From Henricia sp. BOLD:AAB3569 (taxonomy: Eukaryota; Echinodermata; Asteroidea; Spinulosida; Echinasteridae), in assembly GCA_037783545.1 (NCBI GenBank), contig JBBELK010000386.1, positions 496,001 to 560,000 of the forward strand: DNA of 64,000 nt, given 5' to 3'. Both the position numbers and the translations under genes were made by a program. This document shows, piece after piece, positions 1 through 10,400 of the stretch. The notes beneath the pieces are model-generated. The model had not been told where the DNA came from. It did not search any database and was given only the letters and a program-made list of their open reading frames with translations. Positions within the stretch are counted from its first letter, which is position 1, and the number at the start of each line of letters is the position of its first letter.

Positions 1-630
1 TTTGCAAAATCCTTTTTTTAGAAAACCACCTTCAGTTGTTAATTTCTCACACAAAATACCATTTTTACTTAAATAAAACCATGTGGTGTTTGGTACCATA
101 TTCTTATAGTCAACTCGTTGAAAACAAAATAGGGGTCACTGCAAAAGAGGAACAACATGATTACATAACTAAAGAATAATATACTTGAAGACATTTCAGC
201 CACATAGGCTACATATAAAAAAACCTGGAAAATCCATGCATGGTTTTTGTGCACGAATGAATAGGAAAAAGGTTGTCTGCAGACAATTTATTTTTTAAAA
301 GCACATTCAGTTGGCAATTTCTCCCATAAAGGTACCATTTTCACGGGGAAAAAAATCATGTGGTGTGTTATCATTGCAATCAACACCTTTAGTCCGTTTT
401 TTTTTTATAACTGCAAAAGTTAAAGACGTATAGGCTTGCAATGCGCGCGAGGAACAAGTTCGGGCCACGAAATTCACCGCTCCATGCCTTAATTTCTATG
501 GAGCTGTGAATTTCGTGGCACGAATTTGTTCCTCGTGCGTGCATTGACGAGCCTCATCTTTAATGATGTACTTGGGTGGGGGTCCATCCATAAACACTAA
601 CCATTTTTTCGGACATTTTCCCTCGTTTAG
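1..630. other. Gene-poor left edge with repeat relics
   Basis: No exon is recognisable. Positions about 170-420 hold a degraded copy of the window's commonest dispersed repeat (recognisable words: ccatgcatggtttttgtg, ttggcaatttctccca). A fold-back element follows at 420-563. The next exon begins at 631. Confidence 0.6.
420..563. repeat. Fold-back MITE, GCTCGTCA family (variant copy)
   Basis: The two halves are reverse complements around a centre near 490. The arms contain ggaacaagttcg / cgaatttgttcc and ttcaccgctccatg / atggagctgtgaa. The outer ends read TTAAAGA and TCTTTAA. This is a diverged member of the family also at 2393-2534, 15276-15400, 55605-55746 and, split, 57153-57650. Confidence 0.7.
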
Positions 631-2358
631 GCCACACCCTTGCGTTCAACTGGACGGATTCCCAATGCAACACCAATGTGGGCTTGGATGCCATCGCCGA
701 CTATTGGCGGCAGGGCTACGTGGGCGTCATCGGACCCGGCTGCTCTTGCAACTACGAGGCCCGTCTGGCCGGTGGTATCAACTTCCCGCTCTTTGATTAC
801 GTAAGTGGTTGGAAGGCTGCAGGTGTTGCACATGTTGAAAGTCTGTTACTGATGACATTGCTGCTCGCTGCATCTGCTGCTGTTGTTGCTGCCCCTGCTT
901 GGTGTTGTTTGCTGTTGCTTGCTGTTGCTTGCTGTTGCTTGCTGTTGCTTGCTGTTGCTTGCTGTTGCTTGTTGTTGCTTGTTGTTGCTTGCTGCTACTG
1001 CAGTTGTTTGCTGCTGAACGCTGCTGCTGTTGCTGCTGCAGCTGCTGCTGCATGTTTACTTCTGTTGCTGCCGTTTCTGCTTTCTGTTACTGTTTGCTGC
1101 TGCTGCTTGCTGTTGTTGCTGCTTGCTGTTGTTGCTGCTTGCTGTTGCTGCTTGCTGCTGTTCCTGTTGCTTGCTGCTGCTGCTGCTGCAGCAGTTGCAG
1201 TTGCTTGCTGCTGTTTGGTGCTCACCGCTGCTGCTTGCTGCTGCTTGCTACTGCTGTCGTTTCGAATAAGTAAAAAAGAGCTTTGATTGACTCCGTATTA
1301 ATGCTTTTTTTTAGGGTTGTGACGAAGCTGAAGTTTCCAACAAGTTGCTTTACCCATTCTACGTGCGGACATTGCCTCCAAGCACACGTGTCGCTGATGC
1401 ACTGATGGTGACCTTGCAGATGTTCAACTGGGATCAGGTAAATGTTACATATTGATAAAATCCTGTAAGATTAGCATGAAACATCTAAAGAAGAATGTTG
1501 GTAACCTAACCTGCAGAAATTAGGACACAGCAATGCTTCAGAAAACCTTAAAACTCCATGCATAATGATGGTTTTTGAGTTAGATGAATGCTATAAAAGT
1601 GAGTGTGCGCATTCATTTTTAAAAAGCCACTTTCAATTGTTATTTTCGTACAAAAATGTACCATTGAGAAGGAAACAAATTTAAGTGGTATTTGTTACCA
1701 TTGGTACTTTGAATGTTTTTAAAGTCAACTCATGAAGTAAAATTTTTGGGTCATTGCAAATGATACATTGTGCCTTTAAGCTGCAAGTTAGGTCTGCATT
1801 TAATTACAGCATTAGGAGAAAAAAACATTAGTGAAAATATATCTCATGCTTTACTTTAACTTATTCCTATATTTCTTTCCTCTGGGCAAAAGGTGACCGT
1901 AGTCCTTCGGAATCACACACTGTGGCAGCAGGTATACCAAGTTGTCTCCAAGAAGTTTCAACTGAACAACATCACCGTGCAACACGAAGAGATCTTTGAA
2001 ACTGGCTTCGTCCCGTACAGCAACACGTCTAATCCTTTCCCGGGCATAATCAAGCGTACAAGGGAAACCACAAGAAGTATGGACCATAATAAAATTCCCT
2101 TAAGTAGGACACTTTACCTTAAAATAATCCTTTTAAACCTTACTGTCATATTTTTACTGTAAAGAGACTAGCAACAGTTTTGATTTTCTTTGATTTATTT
2201 TTTTTCTCCAGTCTACGTGTTTCTCGAGGAAGTGTACGAGTTGCGCAGTTTCGCCCTCGCCGCTTACGATCAAGGGCTTAATAATGGCGATTATGCGATT
2301 ATTGGCACTGCAATTGACCATAAAATGCGGACCACACAGAACTGGCACAGCAATAACT
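631..2358 (+). CDS. ANF-receptor-type ligand-binding domain, partial (natriuretic peptide receptor / receptor guanylate cyclase)
   Basis: Four plus-strand exons, 631-800, 1315-1437, 1893-2076 and 2212-2358, have matching phases (incoming phase 1, then 0, 0, 1, leaving phase 1) and GT-AG borders. The translation has the type I periplasmic-binding fold of membrane guanylate cyclase/NPR ectodomains: GVIGPGCSCNYEARLAG in exon 1, LYPFYVRTLPPSTRVADAL in exon 2, VTVVLRNHTLWQQVY in exon 3, and NNGDYAIIGTAIDH in exon 4. NxT/NxS sequons (NWT, NHT, NIT, NTS) fit an extracellular location. In this family the domain binds a peptide ligand and controls a cytoplasmic cyclase. The N-terminus, the last roughly 200 residues of the domain, the membrane helix and the kinase/cyclase part are not seen. 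If the last donor is not used, reading ends at TAA two codons later. It could be a fragment, a secreted form, or one side of an assembly break. The family call is firm; the exact receptor type is not. Confidence 0.8.
842..1265. repeat. Intronic interrupted CTG/CTT repeat tract
   Basis: About 420 bp in the first intron of the ANF-receptor fragment consists of gctgttgctt decamers followed by interrupted (ctg)n. It creates long spurious open frames rich in L/C on plus and poly-Q-like on minus. None has homology or splice logic, so I treat all of them as artefacts of the repeat. Confidence 0.9.
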
Positions 2359-2392
2359 GTAAGTAAAGTGCCCTTTTTAAAAATTCTTTTAC

Positions 2393-2534
2393 TTAAAGGC
2401 ACAGGCTCGTCAGCAATGTCTGCGCTCAAAATTCGTGCCATGAAATACGCAGCTCCATAGCATGGGCATGGAGCTACGTATTTCGTAGCACGAATTTGGC
2501 GCGCGCGCATTGCTGACGAGCCTGTGCCTTTTAA
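2393..2534. repeat. Fold-back MITE, GCTCGTCA family
   Basis: A near-perfect 142-bp palindrome runs from TTAAAGGCACAGGCTCGTCA to its reverse complement TGACGAGCCTGTGCCTTTTAA, with the centre near atgggcatggagct. The arms hold ttcgtgcca-cgaaatacg. Flanking TTAA fits insertion at TTAA. It lies in the gap between the ANF-receptor exons and the TRP-like exon. Confidence 0.85.
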
Positions 2535-2794
2535 AGGAAAAGAACAGGAGTGAGAGCGCAACATTTTAAGATTGGTATAATGAGGCAAATATATGACACA
2601 TAATATAGTATCAAAATCTCAATACCCATGGGGAAAATGGGGTCAAAAATGTGATCAAGTCACGCTCCTGTTAATACATTTAAATTGTTATTGTAACATA
2701 ACTGGGTTCCTTTTTGAAAGAGTTAATATTTTGACAACTTTAAATTTGCATTTTTGGCATTTTAAAAAATAATTTAAATTTCTGGAATATTTAG

Positions 2795-2971
<177 letters not shown>

Positions 2972-3344
2972 GTGAGTTTCCGGCTGGTGATTGGCTCATC
3001 ATAAAAATGCAAATTAGTTGATCTATTAAAGATAGATTACATGTTTAGAAAAACCTTTGAAAAACAGAAACAGCTTCACTACTAAAGAATAATGTTGATA
3101 AACTGCCTTGTATAAGTTTCAGCCACATAGATGCAGTAATACTTCAGAAATCCATGCGTGGTTTTTGTGTTGAATGAATCGTAAAAACATTGTCTGCAGA
3201 TGATTTTTTAAAGCACCTTCAGTTGGCAATTTCTCCCACAAAGGTACCATTTTACACTAGAAAAAAATCATGTGGTATTTGTTACCATTGCTATCAATAC
3301 TATACTTTATTTTATTTGTATTTTATTTCTAATGGGCCACTTTC

Positions 3345-3966
3345 TGTAATAGACCAGTTGTGTGATAGATTTGCATAAATTCTGGAGTCCCGCCTTCGCA
3401 CTATGGCGCTCGCGTACGAGTGAGTCAAGCACCAGACTATCTGGCAAATCGGGCCTTTTCCAGGTGGTTTAAGCTGGTACATAGCAACCAGTCCGTGCGG
3501 TACCTGGAATACCTCGCACATTACTCTATGCATTTTGAAGCTGGACCATCCGAAATTACATGTTCAAATGAACATGTTAAAACATGTACTCATCGTGACC
3601 TTTTGTCAAAATAATGAAATAGAACATGTTTTTTTACTTGAAATCGATGTCAACTTTGAAAGCTGGAACGTTTCCAAACTGCAATGATGCATTCAAGAAA
3701 GTGGAGAAACGATTTTGGGTTATGTAACTGGTTTGAAGTTGCCGATCAACATGTTCAATCAGCATGGTCCATCTTAAAAATACATAGAGTAATGTGCGAG
3801 GTATTCCAGGTACGCGCACGGTTACCATGCACCAGCGTGCACCACCTGGAAACAGCCCGATTTGCCAGGTATAGCATGGGGCTTGACTCACTCGTACGCT
3901 GGCCAAATATAGCGCGAAGGAGTGACTCTAGGATTTATGCAATTCTATCACGTAAATGGTCTATTC
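3345..3966. repeat. Large fold-back element, about 620 bp
   Basis: Two arms of roughly 220 bp are inverted copies. aatagaccagttgtgtgatag at the left matches ctatcacgtaaatggtctatt at the right. Internal pairs include gaatacctcgcacattactc / gagtaatgtgcgaggtattc and acatgttcaa / ttgaacatgt style sequences flanking a 150-bp centre. No transposase frame is present. Confidence 0.8.
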
Positions 3967-3992
3967 TCCCAACTATCTGTTTTGTTTTCCAG

Positions 3993-4031
3993 AAGAATAT
4001 ACACTCGAAGAAAGAATTTGCTGATTACATG
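3993..4031 (+). CDS. Candidate 13-codon micro-exon
   Basis: A pyrimidine-rich acceptor (tgttttgttttccag) precedes 39 bases in phase 0 reading KNIHSKKEFADYM, followed by GTAAATA. It is phase-compatible with the TRP-like exon upstream and the acidic terminal exon downstream. It has no recognisable domain, and only splice signals and phase support it. Confidence 0.35.
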
Positions 4032-4704
4032 GTAAATATATTATCATATATTTTCAAAAAAGTGTTTTTAAAAATTCACTCAAACCCACAAATATACCTT
4101 ATTTGTTGTTTTTCGATATTTGAGGTATTTTTGGTGTCTTCTTTGTTAACGAATTAATTCACCCCGGCGGCTTTTGGGATATTATCCCTAAAAATAATCA
4201 CATATTCAAACAAAATTAATTTTCTTCTAACATATTTATTTACCAAAAAACCCCGACACAACTAGTCTTGGCCCAAGACTACTCTAGTCGATATTGGTTT
4301 GTGTACACGTTGGCCATTCCCAGTAGTGCGCCCTCTTGCAGCACTAACTGGCCAGCCCTTTGCTCACTAGAGTAGAAGTAGAAGCGAAATTGGTAAGATT
4401 GACACTTTAAATGTTTTTTTCAAAAAGTGAGCATTTCTTCATGTTCCTATTTCAACAGCTGATTCACACTGTACTCTTTTCTTCCAAAAAGAAATGCAAT
4501 TAAATATCAGAACGGATGCTTGTTGAAAAGGTTGAACAAGGCACTGAGATGCTTTGTAATCGCTTTCAAGACTGTTCTGCTTCAGTGATTTCCTCAGTGA
4601 TTCCCTAAACATTTTGATTTTCATAGTAATGAAATGTGACTTTTTACTGTTTCTGCGAGAATCCTGTATTCCCAGGAAACTAATTTTTGGGTTTTCGGTA
4701 TTCT

Positions 4705-4768
4705 CCAGTCTGCCTGAAGTGCCACGGTTTTGAGTCTCAAAAGCGTACTGGCACTTCAGGCAGACTGG
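4705..4768. repeat. Short hairpin with 20-bp perfect arms
   Basis: ccagtctgcctgaagtgcca is followed after 24 bases by its exact reverse complement tggcacttcaggcagactgg. It lies in the presumed intron before the acidic terminal exon. I do not recognise its family. Confidence 0.8.
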
Positions 4769-5022
4769 CGCACCCATGCCTCCGAGGTTCCTACAGAGGC
4801 TGGTGCAGTTAGTCCTGCCACTATGTTGGTCATGCACATTACTGACCGAGAAAATGTTAGATCTCTTAGTCTCTTTAATCTTTTTGGTCCGAGTATAGAG
4901 TTTCTTTTTTGAAGGGCTTGTTATTATGCCTTGCTTACTTCCGACAGTAAACGAACATTTCCAAGTTCCATTTAGTTTCCATATTATTTCAAATTGTCCA
5001 CCTCTCAATGTTTCGCACCTAG

Positions 5023-5244
5023 GAATCAAAACCGAGACTGAGTCCTCCAAGTAAAACGTCAGAAGGCCCAGACACGAGGAATGCAGACCCACAAGAAACA
5101 GCTGCCGACCGGGGGCCAGATACGTCCACTGAAGCTATCCAAGGCCCCGAACTACACCACGGTTTAGACCAAAAACCAGAACACGTTCTGGAGGAAAGCG
5201 AACATTTTGAAAAAGTCGAAGAGGAACCAGCATTAAAGAATTAA
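5023..5244 (+). CDS. Acidic C-terminal exon, probably tail of the upstream plus-strand gene
   Basis: Following an acceptor (ttcgcacctag), a phase-0 frame of 74 codons runs to TAA at 5242-5244. It starts ESKPRLSPPSK and continues as a polar, acidic, proline-containing sequence rich in E, P, D and T, ending VEEEPALKN. It has no internal ATG. Composition and codon regularity look coding, and the phase matches the 13-codon exon and the TRP-like exon. A disordered acidic tail would suit a TRPC cytoplasmic terminus, but no conserved motif proves it. An overlapping 217-codon minus-strand frame (4439-5092) is treated as a shadow. Confidence 0.5.
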   Translation, partial: ESKPRLSPPSKTSEGPDTRNADPQETAADRGPDTSTEAIQGPELHHGLDQKPEHVLEESEHFEKVEEEPALKN

Positions 5245-5479
5245 ACGGACAGTTTGTCAGCAAGGCAAGCATTGTTTTTAGACCGAAACAAGTGCCGCAT
5301 GAGTAGAACGCCAAATCTCTTGACAGCGAATGTAGGAGAAAGCGATTGGGTGAGCTTAAAATGTGTACATCTCATGCATCTAACAAAAGATTCTTGCCAG
5401 TAATTCCTTTCTGTTCTAAAATAAAACATTCAATAAACAGATGTCTCGTTAAATTGTCGCCGCTTGAAATTACAAGTCG

Positions 5480-5700
5480 GAGTGTCCATATATGTATTTC
5501 GTTAGCGAGGGGGCCAGGTTCCTCTGTCGAGTTCGCTGTGGGGGGTTCACCACTCCTCCCACACAGCGAGTCTGTTTACCTTCCCAGCGTGACGCTGGTA
5601 CCCATTTATACACATGGGTGGAGAGAGGCAAGTGAGGCAAAGTGCCTTGCCCAAGGGCACAAGACATTGGTAAAATTGGAACTCGGTCACAATTTTCAAT
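5480..5700. repeat. Dispersed SINE-like repeat (copy 1)
   Basis: It shares long stretches, inverted, with 63405-63595: ttagcgagggggccagg, gcgagtctgtttaccttccc, ggtacccatttataca. The right end carries gtgccttgcccaagggcac, a word common in animal SINE tails. It has no coding capacity. Confidence 0.65.
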
Positions 5701-5925
5701 TGAGGACCGACAAGGAGCTAAGAAAAAAAAGAAATTTTGACCGAGGAAACCTTCGATAGAGGAACACAAAATGTGGACCCAAAACAATGTTTTAGTCGTG
5801 TTCCCCTGAATCAGTTATGCAAAATGTATAGTGCTTGTTGAAAAAGAGTCAGACTACGAATGCGTTCTAAGCCTCTTGCATAGTCTTTCTAAATGAGTGG
5901 GTTACATTTCACAGCAAATCGTAAG

Positions 5926-6000
5926 GGCCGCTATCGGGATTCAAACCCGAGACCTCCGACTCACTAGGTAGACGCTCTACCAGCCGAGTTATAAGGGCCA
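5926..6000 (-). tRNA. tRNA-like sequence, Thr(AGT)-type, probably a tRNA-derived repeat
   Basis: Read on minus it has the A-box-like ACTCGGCTGGTAGAGCG, an anticodon loop CTAGTGA (anticodon AGT), and a B-box GGTTTGAATCC inside a good T arm. The acceptor stem pairs imperfectly (a C-C mismatch and a G-T pair) and the anticodon stem has a mismatch. This may be a degenerate tRNA gene or a SINE head. A tRNA covariance-model score would decide. Confidence 0.5.
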
Positions 6001-6852
6001 CGCAGTAATTTATTTCAAAAAAAACCTGAAAAATTCATGCATGGTTTTTGCGTATTATATGAGTGAATGGTAAACAAGTTGTTTGCAGAGAACTTAAATA
6101 AACGCCTTCAGTTGGCAATTTTTCCCACAAAGGTGCATTTTATACGAAAAAAAAAAATGTAGGCCTACATGTATGTATAGTGAAGTCGTTATCAACACTT
6201 TTAGTCGTATTTATTTTTTTTATCAAACTTGTGACAGAAGTAAAATTTTGGGTAACTGCAAAATGGGCTTTAATTTGAAAGTAATTCACTCGAAGTTCCA
6301 CATTCTAATTAAATTTAATTTTAATATTTTACTTTTAAGGGTACCATTTTTATACAGATTGTTAATATTTTAAGACATGTAATTATGTGTTTATTACGTC
6401 TATTTTCCCCCAGCAATACACAATTCTGCATGCTTTGGTGCAGTATAACAGTCAGAAATTGCTTTCCTCAAAATTCGCAAGCAAAATGAGCACATAACGA
6501 TGGACACAATTTACATAATAGTGAATGACTAAAGTAACAGTTCGTTTGTAACTATTAATCATTTCCTTTAATTTGTATTTAACTAAAGAAAATTACGCTT
6601 AATTTTATTGTTACGCCACTCAATTAATACTATGGTGGGGATCCGTTTGGCCAAAATGACAACTACGAAAATATAGTTCCAACTCAACTACAATGCTTCA
6701 TATTACAAAATGTACTTATTTAATAGTTCAATTAATGTACAAAATTTCAAAAGACAAAAATATTAGCTCCAGTACTGTAAATCGTAAGTAATGTTCTGCG
6801 AGGTTTGGGATACAGTATACACAAATATGACAGTCAACACAAAACATTATAC

Positions 6853-6941
6853 CTAGGCCTTTTTCCAAATCTCAACTTGGGCTCAGACTCCATGTGGTTT
6901 ACACGGAGCCTGAGCCCAAGTCGAGATTTGGAAAAAGACCC
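6853..6941. repeat. Fold-back element, CTTGGGCTCA family (short copy)
   Basis: The arms tttttccaaatctcaacttg and caagtcgagatttggaaaaa are inverted copies around ctccatgtggtttacacggag. The same family at 62640-62772 carries an expanded hexamer core. Confidence 0.8.
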
Positions 6942-7418
6942 TGTATACAACCATGCAAGTTTAGAAAGGCTGAAATAGGTTGCTTAATTCTCAAAAGGTA
7001 TCGCCAGCAAAGTTTGTTTCAAAAGCAGCTTATGGAAGTTTAGTCAGGAACATTTGGAAAATCACTTTTAATTTGCATCTAAAAAACTTTTAATTTGCAA
7101 TTCGGCGCGCAGACTAAAGAGGTCGGGTCACAACGGATTGGTTATTCTTTACAGCGTGTTTTAGTCAGGACACTCAACGTCATCATCCCTTTTATAAGAG
7201 CCATTTACAATATGCACATTAGCTACATTTGTTACAAAGTTTATTATCAAAATTAACTGTGTATGCGACGTTAAAACAGGTGCCCCCGATTTCAATACGT
7301 AGATTTTTTATTTTAAAATTCATCCTGTCTATTATATTTGTCGGAACAAACAAAGTTTCACACAACCTAAATGGGGTTAGGGTTAAAAGAAAGGAGCACG
7401 ATTCAGGGTACCAGACAG

Positions 7419-10400
7419 TTAAAGGTGAAATGCTCCGACTAACAGCGGTATGACCACAGCAAGAAGGCTGGGCACCAGACCGCTGACGCCATTGCCGCCA
7501 ACTATACGATTTGTGCACCCCTGCCAATTTGAAGCCACGTTTCGTGGGTAACCAGCCTCTGGGCGGAAGTTATTGTCATTGAATCTGTAGTATCCGGCCG
7601 AGGTGAAGAAATATGTGCGGCTGTTAACCCACCGTACGACTGCAGTGATCCGATTGCCTGGTATGTTCCAGACACGAGATGATCGAGGGTAGAAGCGCGG
7701 GATACTGTCGGTGTCCACGTCGTAGCGATAGTACTGGGTACCTAAGAGGGGCCAAAAATAGTGTTATAGTCAAATATACCGAGATATTTTCCAGATACTA
7801 AAACAATTTCTGATACTGCACAAATTAAATTAAGGTAAGGTATATCATTTACAAGATAAACCTTTTCATGGATTCCCTAAATAAGGGCGTATAGATGCAC
7901 CATTGCCTCAGAAAACATTGGCTTTATGTCGAGTGAATGGTAAAAACATCGTTGTGCACGCACATTTTTAAAACCACTTTAGTCGTTAATATCTCACACT
8001 GAGTACGACCTTGCGCGGAAATAACTCATGTCATGTATGTTACTGTTGCTATCAACACCGAGTAAGATTATTTTTTTGTAAACTCAAAAATGTAACTTGT
8101 GAGTCGTAGACTACTGAAATGTGACGTCAGTTGCCTCGGTAAATGGGTCTAAACATTCACCGGTAATCCGAAACGTTTGTTGCCAAAGCGCAAGGAAACC
8201 GTTCACTGGTTTTTAGTGTAGACCCAGCACGATACGTGGCAAAGGGACTCCTCCCCCCAACGGCCCTATACCTCAACACACTTCCCTTTTGTTAACGCAC
8301 CAACCCCCGCCCCCCCCCCCCCCCCCACCCACCCCCCCCCCCCCCCCCCCCCCCCACCCACCCCCCCCCCCCCCCTCGCCCTAAAAACTGAAAGGAATTC
8401 CTGGAAGATTCCTTGGATGTTTAAGATACATATCGTGCTGCATATGTACCCAGTAACCTTTGCAACATATACAAAAGCCGAACTTATTTTTTACTAATCA
8501 GTACTCAAATGCAAATGCAAATTGACCTATAACACGTAGTGACGTCATTGTTTGTTGTACATGTGTGCTTTGCTCCGAGGCTAAGCGTGCTGCATGATTA
8601 TAGTTTTTGGATTTTCACAACTTACTCTTTCGCTTTTAGGTCGACCGGTTATGGGTAAAAACGGCGTATTAGGACGACCGACCGCAATAGGGAGACCGAT
8701 AGCCGGTCGTCCTAACGCCAAGTGCTTCAAAAGCCATCTTTATTTGGTCAAAAACCATTTTTATTAGGTTCTTAACCATTTTTATTAGGTCACAAACCAT
8801 TTTCGTCTAGGTCGCAAAACTTTTTTTCAGAGAGTTAGGTCGAGAAAATGGGTGTCAATTCATGAGTTTCTTTCCGACAATTTTGTGGTTTTAGTGGTCT
8901 CTGTAATCACTCTACCCAAAACGGTCGTCCCAATACGGGAAAAATAGTTATCAAACTTATATTCCTTATAAGCAAATATATTTTTGTTAACTTACCCTTC
9001 ATGAAGAAAACATAGCGATTTCCAAACCCGCTCCAGATAAATGCAGCGTCTAGATCACCGGGCAGGCCGCCCCAGTTCTGTCCGATGTTTCGCGGGAAGC
9101 CGGCATCCAAAACTACACCGGTGTAGCGCCAGTACAAATTTCCCTGCAATTGCACGCGAAAAACCAAGAATTGAAATTGTAAAATTATTGACGCCGTTTC
9201 CTTAATAATTATTTAGTTTTAAAAGCAACAATGCTTCAAATAACGTTTAAAATCCATGCATGTTTTTTGTGTTAAGTGAATGGTATACAAAATCTGTGCG
9301 CACACATTATTTTATTTTTTTACAGAATTAAGTGCCATCTTGAACAGAAATAGATTCACGTGTTTTTTTTTACCAATACTATCAACACTTTGAGCAAGTT
9401 TTTCCTCGTCAACTCATGAAGTAAAATTTTGGATCATTTTAAATACACCCGGCCTTTAATCCCGGAAATGGATATTTCTAATATTAAGAGATCTAGATAG
9501 AGATAATCTCTAGTTTTGGGATTGAATTTTAACCTGGAACAACGCCATGCTTGACGCGTAATGTTTAGGCCCACATGTATTTGGTGACCCAGTGCGTTGA
9601 GCCTTCCATGTGACGTCATAATGTAAAAGATTTATACCTTAAAAAAGAAGATTTTGCGTTGATCCGGTTGGTAGAAACCAGCATCAATGTTGTTTGGCAA
9701 ACCACGGAAGGTCGAGGCGATAGACTTGGGGAAACCATCTGATATTCTCGAGGAACGTCTGTCGAATTTCCACACGAAGCTTCCTGCAAAATGAAAAAAA
9801 ATAATAATAATAGATTGAAACCAGATAAAATATGACGTCACAATTTGTTCATAAGACGCCACTCTTCGGACCAATCACAACACTCTTTACAGAGAAAATC
9901 GGTGTGGGCACTAACGCACAAAAAATCTGATTGGGTTATGACAAAAAAAAAGGAACCTTCCAACCAAAATAAAACAATCACACATTCACACAAAACTGTA
10001 ACCTAAATTATAGGATCGCGTCTCCTTCATCTTGTATTGTTTATTTTATTTTTATTTGTATATGTATTTATTTATTATTAATTAACTTTTAGAAATATAG
10101 GACTTTTCGAAGCCACCTTCACTTTTACAATACATGTACATAGAAGTACACAAACCGACTCCTGAACAAACTATATAGTAGAGACTATAATAGAATCGAC
10201 TGAAATAATTAAAGAAAACATTTTGCTGAATCGGGATTCGAACCCGAGTCCTCTGTTTAAACGTGCCATACCTCCATCGTCGACAAATTGTCCCGTCTCT
10301 GTTGGTATTGACGAGAAATTCCTTTTGGTGGAGGGTGGGGGGAGGAAGGGGGGAAAGGGGGGGGGGGAAGGGGGAGGGGAAGGGGGGGATTTTCCTTAAA

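Larger units (their letters stand above)
5245..7418. other. Intergenic, repeat-bearing; likely MMP 3' UTR at right
   Basis: No exon is seen. It contains a SINE-like repeat (5480-5700), a tRNA-like sequence (5926-6000), a copy of the dispersed TTAA repeat (6010-6265) and a palindrome (6853-6941). On the minus strand an AATAAA signal at 7240-7245 lies about 175 bp past the MMP stop and is a plausible polyadenylation site. Confidence 0.55.

Noticed and set aside
778..1286. Long open frames rich in L/C (plus) and Q/S (minus) across the CTG-type tract
   Set aside because: They are by-products of the short-period repeat in an intron; exon borders at 800 and 1315 are well defined and no domain is present.
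4439..5092. 217-codon open frame on the minus strand
   Set aside because: It has no recognisable domain, crosses a hairpin, and overlaps the plus-strand terminal exon antisense. The AT-rich part looks like chance; kept only as a low possibility.
10225..10290. tRNA-like word tcgggattcgaacccgag in MMP intron 6
   Set aside because: Only the T arm is recognisable; no closing stem or anticodon arm, so it is a relic at most.
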